A stretch of DNA of 64,000 nucleotides, from contig LAPX01000007.1 in assembly GCA_001858525.1 (NCBI GenBank), positions 248,001 to 312,000 on the forward strand, written 5' to 3'. Both the position numbers and the translations under genes were made by a program. How positions within the stretch are numbered: the first letter of the stretch is position 1; every line of letters begins with the position of its first letter. The DNA is from Vampirovibrio chlorellavorus. GTDB lineage: Bacteria; Cyanobacteriota; Vampirovibrionia; Vampirovibrionales; Vampirovibrionaceae. Of the stretch, positions 32,609-41,424 are shown one piece after another. The notes under the pieces are model-generated. The model saw only the letters and a program-made list of their open reading frames with translations. It was not told where the DNA came from and made no database searches.

Positions 32609-33346
32609 GTGCTAGAACTACTGCAACAGCCCCAAACCTATGTGAGTTTGGCCAGTTTAACCTTGCTGGAAATTGTACTGGGGATCGATAACATCATTTT
32701 CATCTCCATTCTGGCGGGAAAACTTCCCAAGGAGCAACGTAATCAAGCCCGGGTGGCCGGGTTAATTCTGGCTTTGGGAGGACGACTGGGACTGTTGCTG
32801 AGTATTGCCTGGCTCACCAAGCTCACCCAGCCTTTATTCAGCCTGGGTGGGCTTGCGTTGTCCGGTAAAGATTTAGTGCTGCTGGCCGGAGGCTTGTTCC
32901 TGATTGTCAAAAGCGCCCAGGAAATTTACGAAAAAGTGGAAGGTCACCAGAGTGAAGGCAGCACCCTGACGCCCAAGTCGGTGACAATGACCAGTGTTAT
33001 TTTCCAGATCATCCTGATTGACATGGTCTTCTCTCTGGATTCCATCATCACCGCCGTGGGTCTGGTGTCTCAAATTCCCATTATGGTCACAGCCATTGTC
33101 ATTTCCCTGGTTATTATGATTCTGGCATCGGCGACCATTGGTGACTTTATCGATCGCCACCCCTCGGTCAAAGTACTGGCCCTCAGCTTTTTGCTGATGA
33201 TTGGAACCTTGCTGGTGGGCGAATCCTTCGGGGCGCACATTCCCAAGGGGTATGTGTACTTCTCACTCACGTTCTCTCTGTTTGTGGAATTTATCAACAT
33301 TCGGGCCCACACCCGTCCACCTGTTAAAACACTAGAGACCGAGTAG
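32609..33346 (+). CDS. TerC-family integral membrane protein
   Basis: Inner-membrane protein of 245 residues with about seven helices, of the TerC/YgdQ/YceF group, linked in other bacteria to manganese export and metal loading of exoenzymes. Diagnostic acidic helix motifs: LEIVLGIDNIIFISILAGKL near the start and LIDMVFSLDSIITAVGLV in the middle. GTG start at 32609 with AAGGAT upstream. Downstream of the FKBP lipoprotein in the same orientation. Metal specificity is not shown by sequence. Confidence 0.88.
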   Translation: MLELLQQPQTYVSLASLTLLEIVLGIDNIIFISILAGKLPKEQRNQARVAGLILALGGRLGLLLSIAWLTKLTQPLFSLGGLALSGKDLVLLAGGLFLIVKSAQEIYEKVEGHQSEGSTLTPKSVTMTSVIFQIILIDMVFSLDSIITAVGLVSQIPIMVTAIVISLVIMILASATIGDFIDRHPSVKVLALSFLLMIGTLLVGESFGAHIPKGYVYFSLTFSLFVEFINIRAHTRPPVKTLETE

Positions 33347-33383
33347 CAAGCAATCGCCTGCAAAACGCTGTCCAGCCGACCCT

Positions 33384-34157
33384 TTATTTTTTTCGGACAG
33401 TCAGCCAATAGTGTTGAGGAGTCTCTTTAAAGGGGTAATACCAGGCCGGATTTTTACGCACGCCCTTCACCAGTACCTCAAAATGCAAATGCGGCCCGGT
33501 AGAATGCCCCGATGAGCCCACTTTGGCAATGGGCTGGCCTTTTGTCACCACCTGACCCACCGGCACCAGCAATTGGGAGCAATGGGCATAGCGGGTCTCT
33601 AGGCCGTGCCCATGATCCATCACCACGCTTTGCCCGTAGCCGGGCTCCCAGCCACTATGGGTAACCGTGCCATCGGCAATGGCATAAATGGGCTGCCCGG
33701 TTTGAGCGGCTAAATCAATGCCCTGATGGGGTCGCCCCCAGCGCTGACCAAACGGAGAAGAGACATAAGCATACTCTACGGGCAAGGGAATCTGAACCGC
33801 TTTAGGGGAAGGGCCTAAATGCCCCAAGCCCAAGGTCTGAAACACAGACTGTTGCAGCGGCGCTGGCAGCAAAGCGAATACAACCAAGGCCACCAACCCA
33901 CGACTGAGCGCCGCTTTTAGAGCCTCTTTCGCAGAAAATGAGCGCGGGGCAGGTAACCGATCAATACGGTCAAGCCCACCTGTGGCCGTGAGCCATCGAA
34001 CCTTGGCACCCGCAGCACTGGAACGTTGCCGCACAAACGCAGAAGGTTTTACCCGTAAAAACGGGTTCTCCAGAAAGCTTGGCTTTTTTTGCGCTGAAAA
34101 GTGCATCAGGCCCATTTCCACAGAAAAACAGGGGTACGGCAAGCAGTCTAAAGGCAA
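33384..34157 (-). CDS. M23 (LytM) metallopeptidase
   Basis: Cell-wall endopeptidase or endopeptidase activator. The C-terminal LytM domain (about 125-245) has HQGIDLA, VVMDHGHGLETRYAHCSQL and GPHLHFEVL, giving the zinc ligands His and Asp and the HxH pair. The N-terminal 100 residues are basic with one likely membrane segment (GLVALVVFALLPAPLQQSVF), so it may be a single-pass protein with the peptidase outside. The start is unsure: ATG at 34157, 34115 or 34106 are in frame and none has a strong ribosome site. Confidence 0.85.
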   Translation of the reverse strand: MPLDCLPYPCFSVEMGLMHFSAQKKPSFLENPFLRVKPSAFVRQRSSAAGAKVRWLTATGGLDRIDRLPAPRSFSAKEALKAALSRGLVALVVFALLPAPLQQSVFQTLGLGHLGPSPKAVQIPLPVEYAYVSSPFGQRWGRPHQGIDLAAQTGQPIYAIADGTVTHSGWEPGYGQSVVMDHGHGLETRYAHCSQLLVPVGQVVTKGQPIAKVGSSGHSTGPHLHFEVLVKGVRKNPAWYYPFKETPQHYWLTVRKK

Positions 34158-34451
34158 GCCGGTTACAGGCTTTTATAAATACACAAAACAAAAAACCACG
34201 CCAACCCCAAAACCAGGACCGTTTCCACAGAGCCAATGCAACAACCAGCAGCATTGCAAAAAAAAGAACCCCATCAGACGAGAAGAGGTTCCGCGAATTG
34301 ATTCAACCAACGTAGAGCTTCACTATAAAGAATCCACAACACTCTGTACCGGTTAAATCTTCGGTTTTGCAAAGAACCCTTAAAAAAACCAACGCCGTGG
34401 GCGAATCATTTGAGGCCGATGAGATTAAGAAAAATCACAAAAAACCAAAGG

Positions 34452-34490
34452 CCCGTTTAGGAACAGGGGATGAACGGGAAAAATCCTGTT
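34452..34490 (+). promoter_or_regulatory. Possible H-type RNA pseudoknot in a 5' leader
   Basis: Two interleaved 6-bp inverted repeats occur upstream of the gene at 34526. CCCGTT (34452-34457) pairs with AACGGG (34473-34478), and AACAGG (34462-34467) pairs with CCTGTT (34485-34490). The order a-b-a'-b' with an A-rich connector is that of an H-type pseudoknot, as in small riboswitches. Ligand and function unknown. The rest of the 34158-34525 gap shows no gene. Confidence 0.4.
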
Positions 34491-34525
34491 ATTACGGAAG
34501 GACAGAAAGCAATTGACGCTGCCGC

Positions 34526-35119
34526 ATGAATCAATCGTCTAGCTATATTCGCTGGTATGATCGCCAGCCCAAACTGTCAGAGGCTTGCAAACTGTTGTTT
34601 GGCTTCCCGGATGAAATCAAAAGCCTCATCAGTGAAGCCGTGCTGATTATCGCCGACCGGGAAATTAAACAAAAAGAACAACGGGAGCAAATGCGCTCTT
34701 TGGGAAGCGAAAAAATCCTGGGGCTTTATAAGTCGAAAAATCGACGTCGGGAATACGACATTAATCCCTATCTGCATCAGGCCATGAACTATTTATACCT
34801 GCTTTCCGAAAAGAATCGGGACTTTATGGCCGAACATATTTTAAAAATGGTGCACTATATTCAGCATTACCTACAAACCTGTCACATCACCGAGACCCCA
34901 CCCTCCATGGAAGATGTGGCCACCATCACCAATCTCTATATCCATTCAGGGGATCCTGAAGTAAAAAGCTTCCTGAAACAATTGCACTTTGAGTTTTGTC
35001 TCAAACTGCAGGATGGAAAAAGCCCCACTTTGCCCAATCCTTTGTTGGACATCATCGAAAACGTCACCCAGATCAACGGCTCCGGTATGAAAATCAGTCA
35101 CAGGGATTTGCCTTTATAA
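34526..35119 (+). CDS. Hypothetical protein, RWYD family (197 aa)
   Basis: Unrecognised helical protein, presumably cytosolic. The N-terminus SYIRWYDRQPKLSEACKLL matches the protein encoded at 13838-14218; the central INPYLHQAMNYLYLLSEK aligns with its SGFEMHARHLVELLKHLS. The C-terminal 70 residues have no counterpart there. No signal peptide or membrane segment. Shine-Dalgarno support at the ATG is poor. It precedes the DUF2752 gene by 8 bases, suggesting an operon, and carries the possible pseudoknot in its leader. Confidence 0.7.
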   Translation: MNQSSSYIRWYDRQPKLSEACKLLFGFPDEIKSLISEAVLIIADREIKQKEQREQMRSLGSEKILGLYKSKNRRREYDINPYLHQAMNYLYLLSEKNRDFMAEHILKMVHYIQHYLQTCHITETPPSMEDVATITNLYIHSGDPEVKSFLKQLHFEFCLKLQDGKSPTLPNPLLDIIENVTQINGSGMKISHRDLPL

Positions 35120-35127
35120 TATAGAAG

Positions 35128-35598
35128 ATGGCCAATTCAGCAACTGTAAAACCCACGCCTAAAAAGCCTCAAACCAGCATTGCGGCCCTAAGCATACTAT
35201 CCTGGCTGGCCTTAACCTACACTTGGGCACTGGGTCATATCCATCCCTTGGCCCAATGGCTTTCTCACCTACCTGGGCCTTCCCCGCACAATGCGTTTGG
35301 ACCACCCTCCTGGTGCCTGTTTAAACTCTCCTTGCATTTACCCTGCCTATTTTGTGGCTTTACCCGCAGCTTTATTTTAATCAGCCAAGGGAAACTCTCC
35401 GAATCCTGGCTTTACCACCCCCTGGGTATTCCCGTATATTTATTAACGCTAACTTTCGCCTTAATTGGAATCCTGAAACCCATCTGGGGAGAAGGGATAC
35501 TCCGGTTCCTCACCCAAAGATCCAGCCTGATTTTGATTTCCGGCCTGTTAAGCTTGGGTTGGCTCTGGAAATTACTACATTCTCCCCACTTTTGGTAG
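35128..35598 (+). CDS. DUF2752 membrane protein
   Basis: Small inner-membrane protein of 156 residues. It matches the DUF2752 pattern: WCLFKLSLHLPCLFCGFTRS, a conserved CxxCG-xTR motif between helices, followed by HPLGIPVYLLTL. Three to four hydrophobic segments. Function unknown in the family. Eight bases after the RWYD-family gene. Confidence 0.82.
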   Translation: MANSATVKPTPKKPQTSIAALSILSWLALTYTWALGHIHPLAQWLSHLPGPSPHNAFGPPSWCLFKLSLHLPCLFCGFTRSFILISQGKLSESWLYHPLGIPVYLLTLTFALIGILKPIWGEGILRFLTQRSSLILISGLLSLGWLWKLLHSPHFW

Positions 35599-35612
35599 GC
35601 AGAACCGATCTC

Positions 35613-35642
35613 TTGACGGCAGTGCTAGGTTTGCAATACATT
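35613..35642 (+). promoter_or_regulatory. Sigma-70-type promoter of rplS
   Basis: TTGACG (35613-35618), 18 bases, then TACATT (35637-35642). It would give a leader of about 130 bases before the L19 gene. That leader holds a good hairpin: TGATTGTGG (35679-35687) with CCATAATCA (35691-35699). Confidence 0.55.
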
Positions 35643-35779
35643 ACTGAGACTGCATTGGGATCATCATGCGGTTGATCATGATTGTGGGTTCCATAATCAA
35701 TGAGTCCACAGTTCACCTCACATGATGTTCCACCCCTTAAAGTTTCTATCACTGGCTCTCACAAAAAGGATTGCAAACA

Positions 35780-36142
35780 ATGACCACTGAGCTCATTAGA
35801 GAAATCGAAAAAGAGTATCTGAAACCAGAAGGCGAACTGCCCGCTCTGAATCCCGGCGACTCCGTCAAGGTAATGGTTCGCATTCGGGAAGGTAACAAAG
35901 AGCGTTTGCAGGGTTACGAAGGCGTCATCATCAAATTGGCTGGCGCTGGCGTAAGCAAAACCATCACCGTGCGCCGTGTTTTCCAGGGTGTTGGCGTGGA
36001 GCGGGTCTTCTTGCTGCACTCCCCCAAAGTGGAAAGCATTAAAGTTCTGCGTCGTGGCGATGTGCGTCGTGCCAAGCTTTACTACCTGCGTGAGCGTACC
36101 GGTAAGGCCGCCCGTATTCGTGAGAAAACCACCCAGAAATAA
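35780..36142 (+). CDS. rplS: 50S ribosomal protein L19
   Basis: Large-subunit ribosomal protein of 120 residues at the 30S-50S interface. Typical features: [54 protein letters not shown] and the basic C-terminus [22 protein letters not shown] at 35780 has AAAAGGA nine bases upstream. The usual neighbours trmD/rimM are not here; rbgA and rnhB follow, a combination also found in other bacteria. A terminator follows. Confidence 0.97.
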   Translation: MTTELIREIEKEYLKPEGELPALNPGDSVKVMVRIREGNKERLQGYEGVIIKLAGAGVSKTITVRRVFQGVGVERVFLLHSPKVESIKVLRRGDVRRAKLYYLRERTGKAARIREKTTQK

Positions 36143-36164
36143 GGGTCTCACAGCACTTTATTTA

Positions 36165-36203
36165 ACAAAGAACGAAGAGTTTCCTCTTCGTTCTTTTGTT
36201 TCC
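36165..36203 (+). terminator. Rho-independent terminator after rplS
   Basis: ACAAAGAACGAAGAG (36165-36179) pairs with CTCTTCGTTCTTTTGT (36184-36199) and a T-rich tail (TTTTGTTT) follows. Confidence 0.8.
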
Positions 36204-36246
36204 AGCCCCGCCTCACCAGGCCTCAACCCCACCGGAGCCCCCGCCC

Positions 36247-37188
36247 ATGCAACAGTCGGACGTTATTACCCCTAAAATCCAGTGGTACCCTGGACATATT
36301 GCCAAATACGAACGCAAACTCAGCGAGCTATTAAAACTGGTGGACGTTGTGGTGGAAGTGCTGGATGCCCGCTTACCAGTGGCTTCGGTCAACCACCGAC
36401 TGGAAACCACCATACGCAACAAACCCACGCTGATTATTCTCAATAAAAGCGATTTGGCAGACCCAGTGCAAAATAAGCGCTGGCAAAAAGCACTGGCCGG
36501 AGAAAACCGCCGGGTCATGCTGTATGACGCCAAAGGGGGTCAGGCCAAATCCCAGCTCATCCAACACGTGCTGGCCCTGGGCGAAGCCAGCATGCAAAAA
36601 CTGATGGCCAAGGGGCGCAAACGGCGGCCCGTTCGTGTGTTGGTGGCAGGCATGCCCAACGTGGGCAAATCCACGCTTATTAACAGTATTGTCGGCCAGA
36701 AAAAAACCAAGACCGGCCATCGGGCAGGGGTCACCCGAGACACCCAATGGGTGCGCATCCACCCCGAGGTCGAGCTGATGGACTCCCCGGGCGTCATCCC
36801 GCCGCAGCTGGATTCAGATGAAGCCGGAGCCTTACTGGCCACAGTCAGCTCCATTGGAGATGCCGCCTTTGATGAAGAGGAAGTGGCCCGCTTTTTGATT
36901 GAAACCATCGACGGTCTTTACCCTGGGCAATTATCCCGTTACTTCAAGCTAGACGATGCGGAAGCACTGTCTCTTGAAAATATGGCGCTGGCCCGGCATT
37001 ATAAACTGAGTGGGGATCAACCGGACTTACTACGCACGGCCCAAGCCCTGCTCACCGAGTTTCGTCATGCCCGACTGGGAAGGATGACCCTGGAACATGC
37101 CCAGCACAGCCCCAAAGAGCGAGAAGTCAGCGAAGCAGAAGCAACCAGCCCGACGCCAGAGCCAACTGAGCCGCCTGCTGAAATTTGA
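36247..37188 (+). CDS. rbgA: Ribosome biogenesis GTPase RbgA/YlqF
   Basis: Circularly permuted GTPase that acts in late 50S subunit assembly. 313 residues from ATG at 36247, which has GGAG upstream; the longer frame would begin inside the terminator. Order of G motifs is permuted: N-terminal KIQWYPGHIAKYERKLSELL, then G4 LNKSD (about 66), then G1 GMPNVGKST (135-143), G2 in the RAGVTRDTQW segment and G3 DSPG. The C-terminus turns into a Pro/Glu-rich tail whose final 92 bases overlap the start of rnhB. Confidence 0.95.
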   Translation: MQQSDVITPKIQWYPGHIAKYERKLSELLKLVDVVVEVLDARLPVASVNHRLETTIRNKPTLIILNKSDLADPVQNKRWQKALAGENRRVMLYDAKGGQAKSQLIQHVLALGEASMQKLMAKGRKRRPVRVLVAGMPNVGKSTLINSIVGQKKTKTGHRAGVTRDTQWVRIHPEVELMDSPGVIPPQLDSDEAGALLATVSSIGDAAFDEEEVARFLIETIDGLYPGQLSRYFKLDDAEALSLENMALARHYKLSGDQPDLLRTAQALLTEFRHARLGRMTLEHAQHSPKEREVSEAEATSPTPEPTEPPAEI

Positions 37189-37840
37189 TCAGGCTCTCTT
37201 AAAGCAACAAAACCCGGAATGCCACCTGATTGGCCTGGACGAAGTGGGTCGGGGCAGCCTGATTAGCAGTGTGGTGGGCGGAGCGGTGTGCATTCCTCGC
37301 AAACTAACACCCAGCCAAAAACGGCTGCTGCACTGGCTGGATGACTCCAAGAAATTAACGCCCACACTGCGGGCCGAATTATCGGAAGGCATCCACAGCT
37401 TTTGCTGGACGGGTATTGGAGAAGCCAGCATAGAGGAAATTCAGGCGCTGAACATTCACTACGCCTCCTTGTTGTGCCTGTACCGGGCCTTGGAGCAGCT
37501 TTGCCACAAAGCCGGACTGACCCTTGTAAATAACGACTTAAGGGTCATCATGGACGGCCGAGCAACCATTCCGGACTTGCCAGCTGATATGCAAACCGCC
37601 ATTGTCAAAGGGGACGGTTCATCCGCGGCCATTGCCGCCGCCTCGGTCATTGCCAAACATCACCGGGATATGGCCATTCAACGCTTAGCCGAGCACTATC
37701 CAGGCTACGGCTGGGAAGTGAATATGGGTTATCCCACGCCAGCCCACCTGCAAGGCCTGGAAACACTGGGTGTGACCCCACTCCATCGCAAGACCTTCAA
37801 AAAAGTGTATCAGCAACTCGCCCTGCCCTTAAACGCTTAA
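37097..37840 (+). CDS. rnhB: Ribonuclease HII
   Basis: Cytosolic endonuclease that cuts RNA in RNA-DNA hybrids and removes misincorporated ribonucleotides. The catalytic DEVGRG (Asp and Glu), DDSKKL, MDGRA and AIAAASVIAKHHRD motifs are all present. The annotated ATG at 37097 gives 247 residues with a basic N-terminal extension and a 92-base overlap with rbgA in another frame; a start further in is possible because the family core begins near LLKFDQALL. Confidence 0.94.
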   Translation: MPSTAPKSEKSAKQKQPARRQSQLSRLLKFDQALLKQQNPECHLIGLDEVGRGSLISSVVGGAVCIPRKLTPSQKRLLHWLDDSKKLTPTLRAELSEGIHSFCWTGIGEASIEEIQALNIHYASLLCLYRALEQLCHKAGLTLVNNDLRVIMDGRATIPDLPADMQTAIVKGDGSSAAIAAASVIAKHHRDMAIQRLAEHYPGYGWEVNMGYPTPAHLQGLETLGVTPLHRKTFKKVYQQLALPLNA

Positions 37841-38142
37841 AGCCCCTCAAGGTCATCTGATCCAATGGCCAAACCCAGTGCTCGTCAAGAAGATCAGAGT
37901 GTTGTCTTGATGCCCATTGACAAGTCCCTGATCCCACATCAAGGGATGTAACAGTTCATGGCAGAGGGAACAATTTACCTCAATTAATTGTTTTTATTTT
38001 TAAAAGAAAAGTAATTTCCTAAAGCGCAGTTAGTCAATAAACCAACCCTAAAAGCCAGTCGATTCCCGCTGGCAAAAATTACTTGTGTTCCCTAATGGGC
38101 CAAGTCATTTCCCTGTTTGAGAGTTAGATTTGAGGAAAGCGC
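37841..38142. other. Intergenic stretch without a clear gene
   Basis: About 300 bases between rnhB and the HExxH protein. I see an AT-rich segment (37978-38025) that may carry a promoter for the downstream gene, and only a 28-codon frame at 37865 with no ribosome site. No terminator hairpin with a T-tail and no RNA gene were found. Confidence 0.5.
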
Positions 38143-38937
38143 ATGATCGGTCAAGTATCGTCATTCGGATTAAATCCGTTCCAAAAGCCCCTGAATCCGG
38201 TGATTCAACCAGCACTAGCACCGCAGCTGACCACACCTGCATTGGCACCGCAAATAGATTTGAGTGCCGCTCCGCTTGATAAAAGTGCCGGTCTTTTAAG
38301 CGCCATTGGCAGCGTTCTCCAAATGGCAGCGCTTCTTCTGTCAGGAAGATCTGGAGGGTACGCGCCTCAATCTTTACCGACCGCATCAGGACTGCCCTTG
38401 GGTGGTTTTGGAGGCGCTGCCCCACAAGGACTGACAACCTCTCAAGATCCCCGTCTCAACAATACCCTGAGCGCTATTTCCAACGATCCGGAAGGCGCTA
38501 GATTACTGGCAGCAGCAAAAGCCAATGGGTACACGATTGAAATTGGTAATCCTGCTGCAGCTTTGGGAGGCTCCTTTGATAAATCCAGCGTCAGCTGCCC
38601 TCACTGTAGAGCCGCTTTAGATGCCGGCCAGCAAGTCAACGGCGTGACTCTGCCGGACCAGAAAAAAATCATCATCAACCCCAACGCACCCGACTTTGAA
38701 AAAACAGTGGTCCATGAACTGGTACACGCTGCAACCCCCGGTGATGGTAACTCCCAGGCAGAAGAAGGGATTGCAGACGTCATTGGGTTCCGTGTAGCCA
38801 ATCGAATTACCGGTAAAGCACAACCAGGAAACGCCACTTCCATCTTCTTCAACAAAATTGCCAACTATCAAAACTTGACTGGCAGCAACGCCATTAGAAG
38901 TACCCTGGCCAGCCTCGGAATCAACGCGGGGATTTAG
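38143..38937 (+). CDS. Unusual HExxH zinc-protease-like protein
   Basis: Unrecognised 264-residue protein. The N-terminal third has a proline-rich repeat (PLNPVIQPALAP, TTPALAPQIDLSAAPL), a hydrophobic patch (LSAIGSVLQMAALLL) and Gly-rich linkers. The C-terminal half contains SCPHC (a CxxC pair), FEKTVVHELVHAATPGDG and AEEGIADVIGFRVA. HELVH with a Glu about 15 residues on fits a gluzincin metalloprotease active site. There is no Sec signal peptide. It may be a cytosolic peptidase or a secreted effector; neither is shown. It ends with a 4-base convergent overlap with the PBP gene. Confidence 0.68.
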   Translation: MIGQVSSFGLNPFQKPLNPVIQPALAPQLTTPALAPQIDLSAAPLDKSAGLLSAIGSVLQMAALLLSGRSGGYAPQSLPTASGLPLGGFGGAAPQGLTTSQDPRLNNTLSAISNDPEGARLLAAAKANGYTIEIGNPAAALGGSFDKSSVSCPHCRAALDAGQQVNGVTLPDQKKIIINPNAPDFEKTVVHELVHAATPGDGNSQAEEGIADVIGFRVANRITGKAQPGNATSIFFNKIANYQNLTGSNAIRSTLASLGINAGI

Positions 38938-41225
38938 TAGCGGGCACGCCCACTATCCACCGCAGAGTCGTTGGCAGGAACCGGGGAAGCCCCGTAACTT
39001 TGAGCCGCCGTATTCCCTGAATCGTAGCGCCCTCGGCGGGCCCGTTCCAGCGGAATCACCCCATATCCCACTCTCGGACTTGCCGGTGCGGGTGCACTGC
39101 CGTAACCCGGCATGGGTTGCTGCTGAACCGGGGCCTGTGTCTCTGATGGCGTGACCGGAACCAATGGCCGTCCCGAATTTTCAGACGGAACAGCAGAATC
39201 GAAAGCAGGGCGCACCGGCGTGTTGGGCTCTCCAGCGTTGGCCGGATCGCCATTGACCGTACCCTCAGCACCCTCGGTGGCATTGGGGTCGGCTACCGGT
39301 TCTAACACCGGGTCCTGCTGAATTTCACCATCCTTCATTTCTCCGGTGGCCAAACTGTTTCCCGCATCGTTGGTGGTCAGGTTCTTGAGGTCGTAAGTCA
39401 CAAAATCAGCATCTTCCAATGCTTTGCTGTAGGCCAAATCAAAGTCTTTGGCCGGACGGCTGGCCATATAAGGCTGCATAAACGAACGCCAAATGCTGGC
39501 AGGCAAAGAACCACCGGTCATACCCGGCATGGTGGTGTTGTTGTCATTCCCCACCCAAACCCCGGTGACCACATCCGGGGTAAAGGCCACAAACCAGGCA
39601 TCCCGATAATCATCGCTGGTTCCGGTCTTACCGGCCACAGGACGGCCAATGCTTCCGGCCTTACCCGTACCACGGGCAACCACCCCTTCCATCATTTTAA
39701 CCATGGTGTCTACAGTAGTGCGATTAAGCACGTTGGTTTTAACCGGATGCTCCCGGTAAATCTCATGCCCGCTGTCATCCACAATACGATCGATGGCATA
39801 AGGCTCCACCCGAACCCCTTGATTGGCCAACACCCCAAAAGCAGAAGTAATATCCATCAACTTGACCCCGGAGCCTCCCAAGGTCAGCCCCAAATAAGGC
39901 TCCATGGGCGTATGAATACCCATTTGCTCAGCCATGCGCACCACCGCATCGGCCCCCAGTTCATGAATGACCTTAACCGCCACAATGTTATTGGACGTGA
40001 TCAGCGCTTTGGCAATGGTCATGTAACCGTGATAAGACTTGTCGTAGTTTTTGGGTTGCCATTCAGCAATTTTAATGGGCTCATCCAAATAAACCCGGGT
40101 GGGCTCGTAACCCCGATCAATGGCTGTGGTGTATGTAAAAATCTTGAACAGTGAGCCAGGGGATCGCACCGCATCATTGACCCGATCAAACTGACTGTTC
40201 TGATAATTTTTGCCGCCCACATAGGCCAAAATGGCCCCGGATTGGGGGTTAATGGACACTAGAGCCGCTTGCTGGTTTTTACCAGTCCGTCCATACACAG
40301 CCGACTGACGACTGACCGCACCCTGGGCCAGATTTTGGGCCCGCAAATCCAGCGTGGTGAAAATCTTCAGGCCACTTTGCCAGAAGGATTGTTCATCCAG
40401 ATTGAAGTAGCGCATCACCTGAGTCATAACGTAGCGGTTAAAAAAGGGCGCCCGATCCGAGGAAGAAAGCCCCCGCCCACCCTGATTCAAGGCAATGGGC
40501 TGTTTTTTGTAACGTTCAAATTCATCCTGAGAAATTTTACCCACTTCCAGTAAGTTATGTAGAACCTCATCCCGACGGGCTTTGGCCCCTTTCATATTTT
40601 GAAACGGGTTATAACCGGAGGGCGCCTGAGGCATCCCGGCCAACATGGCCGCTTCCGGCACCGTGAGCGCGGCAGGCTTTTTGCCAAAATAAATTTCACT
40701 GGCCGCCTGAATCCCGTAAGCCCCTTCCCCAAAATAGGTGTTGTTTATGTACAACTCCAGAATCTGGGCTTTGGTCAGTTTTTTCTCCAACTCCATAGCC
40801 AGAGCGGCTTCCCGCATTTTACGGCTAAAAGAGCGCTCATTGCTCAAAAATACATTTCGAGCCAGCTGCTGGGTAATGGTACTACCCCCTTCCCGCAGCT
40901 TTTGATGGGTTAAATCGCGAACCACCGCCCGCAAAACAGCTACCGGATCCACGCCGTTGTGCTCGTAAAAACGACGATCTTCCGTGGCAATCAGAGACTC
41001 GATGAAATAGGGAGAAACGTTTTTTATTCTCACGTTGGTATGGCGAAACTTTCCGAAGGACATAATAGGCGTCCCATCGGCGGCAAAAACCTGGGTCCAC
41101 TGCGTGGGATTAATCCCGTCTCGCAGCACTTTTTCCACCGAGGGCAATTCCTGAGTCACCACAAAAAAGTAGCCAAAAACAACCAAAACGCCGGTCACCA
41201 GCAGAGCCATCAAAGAGCGCAACAT
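38934..41225 (-). CDS. Class A penicillin-binding protein (PBP1A-like)
   Basis: Bifunctional peptidoglycan synthase of 763 residues anchored by one N-terminal helix (LMALLVTGVLVVFGYFFVV). Glycosyltransferase family 51 domain: ATEDRRFYEHNGVD (catalytic Glu about 83), EGGSTITQQLARN, LELYINNTYFGEGAYGIQAA. Transpeptidase domain: SxxK in SPGSLFKIF (about 355), SxN in LITSNNIVAVK and KTG in GKTGTSDDYRDAWF (about 530). The C-terminal 130 residues are Pro/Gln/Glu-rich and probably disordered. It builds glycan strands and cross-links them at the periplasmic face. Confidence 0.95.
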   Translation of the reverse strand: MLRSLMALLVTGVLVVFGYFFVVTQELPSVEKVLRDGINPTQWTQVFAADGTPIMSFGKFRHTNVRIKNVSPYFIESLIATEDRRFYEHNGVDPVAVLRAVVRDLTHQKLREGGSTITQQLARNVFLSNERSFSRKMREAALAMELEKKLTKAQILELYINNTYFGEGAYGIQAASEIYFGKKPAALTVPEAAMLAGMPQAPSGYNPFQNMKGAKARRDEVLHNLLEVGKISQDEFERYKKQPIALNQGGRGLSSSDRAPFFNRYVMTQVMRYFNLDEQSFWQSGLKIFTTLDLRAQNLAQGAVSRQSAVYGRTGKNQQAALVSINPQSGAILAYVGGKNYQNSQFDRVNDAVRSPGSLFKIFTYTTAIDRGYEPTRVYLDEPIKIAEWQPKNYDKSYHGYMTIAKALITSNNIVAVKVIHELGADAVVRMAEQMGIHTPMEPYLGLTLGGSGVKLMDITSAFGVLANQGVRVEPYAIDRIVDDSGHEIYREHPVKTNVLNRTTVDTMVKMMEGVVARGTGKAGSIGRPVAGKTGTSDDYRDAWFVAFTPDVVTGVWVGNDNNTTMPGMTGGSLPASIWRSFMQPYMASRPAKDFDLAYSKALEDADFVTYDLKNLTTNDAGNSLATGEMKDGEIQQDPVLEPVADPNATEGAEGTVNGDPANAGEPNTPVRPAFDSAVPSENSGRPLVPVTPSETQAPVQQQPMPGYGSAPAPASPRVGYGVIPLERARRGRYDSGNTAAQSYGASPVPANDSAVDSGRARY

Positions 41226-41424
41226 GAATGCGGTTTTCCTTAAAATTGAGTGAGGGGAGAAGAGGCCTGAAATGGGTACGCCTCAGTGAAAAATGTTCCC
41301 TAATTTAAACTGTGCCCATTGTACTCGAAAGATCAATTTCAAAGATCAATCCCAGATGCTCAGTAAAGTAAAACCATGAATCACCCGAAAAACTGCCTAT
41401 CCAGAGGCAGCAATCAGTCTCGAC

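Noticed and set aside
33970-34254. 94-codon hydrophobic frame overlapping the M23 peptidase start
   Set aside because: Hydrophobic start, but it largely overlaps the peptidase reading frame, has no good ribosome site and ends in shadow sequence.
35738-35764. TAAAGTTT upstream of rplS as a fifth sigma-28 promoter
   Set aside because: After 11 bases the sequence is TCTCACAA, which does not resemble GCCGATAA. A normal sigma-70 promoter is present further upstream.
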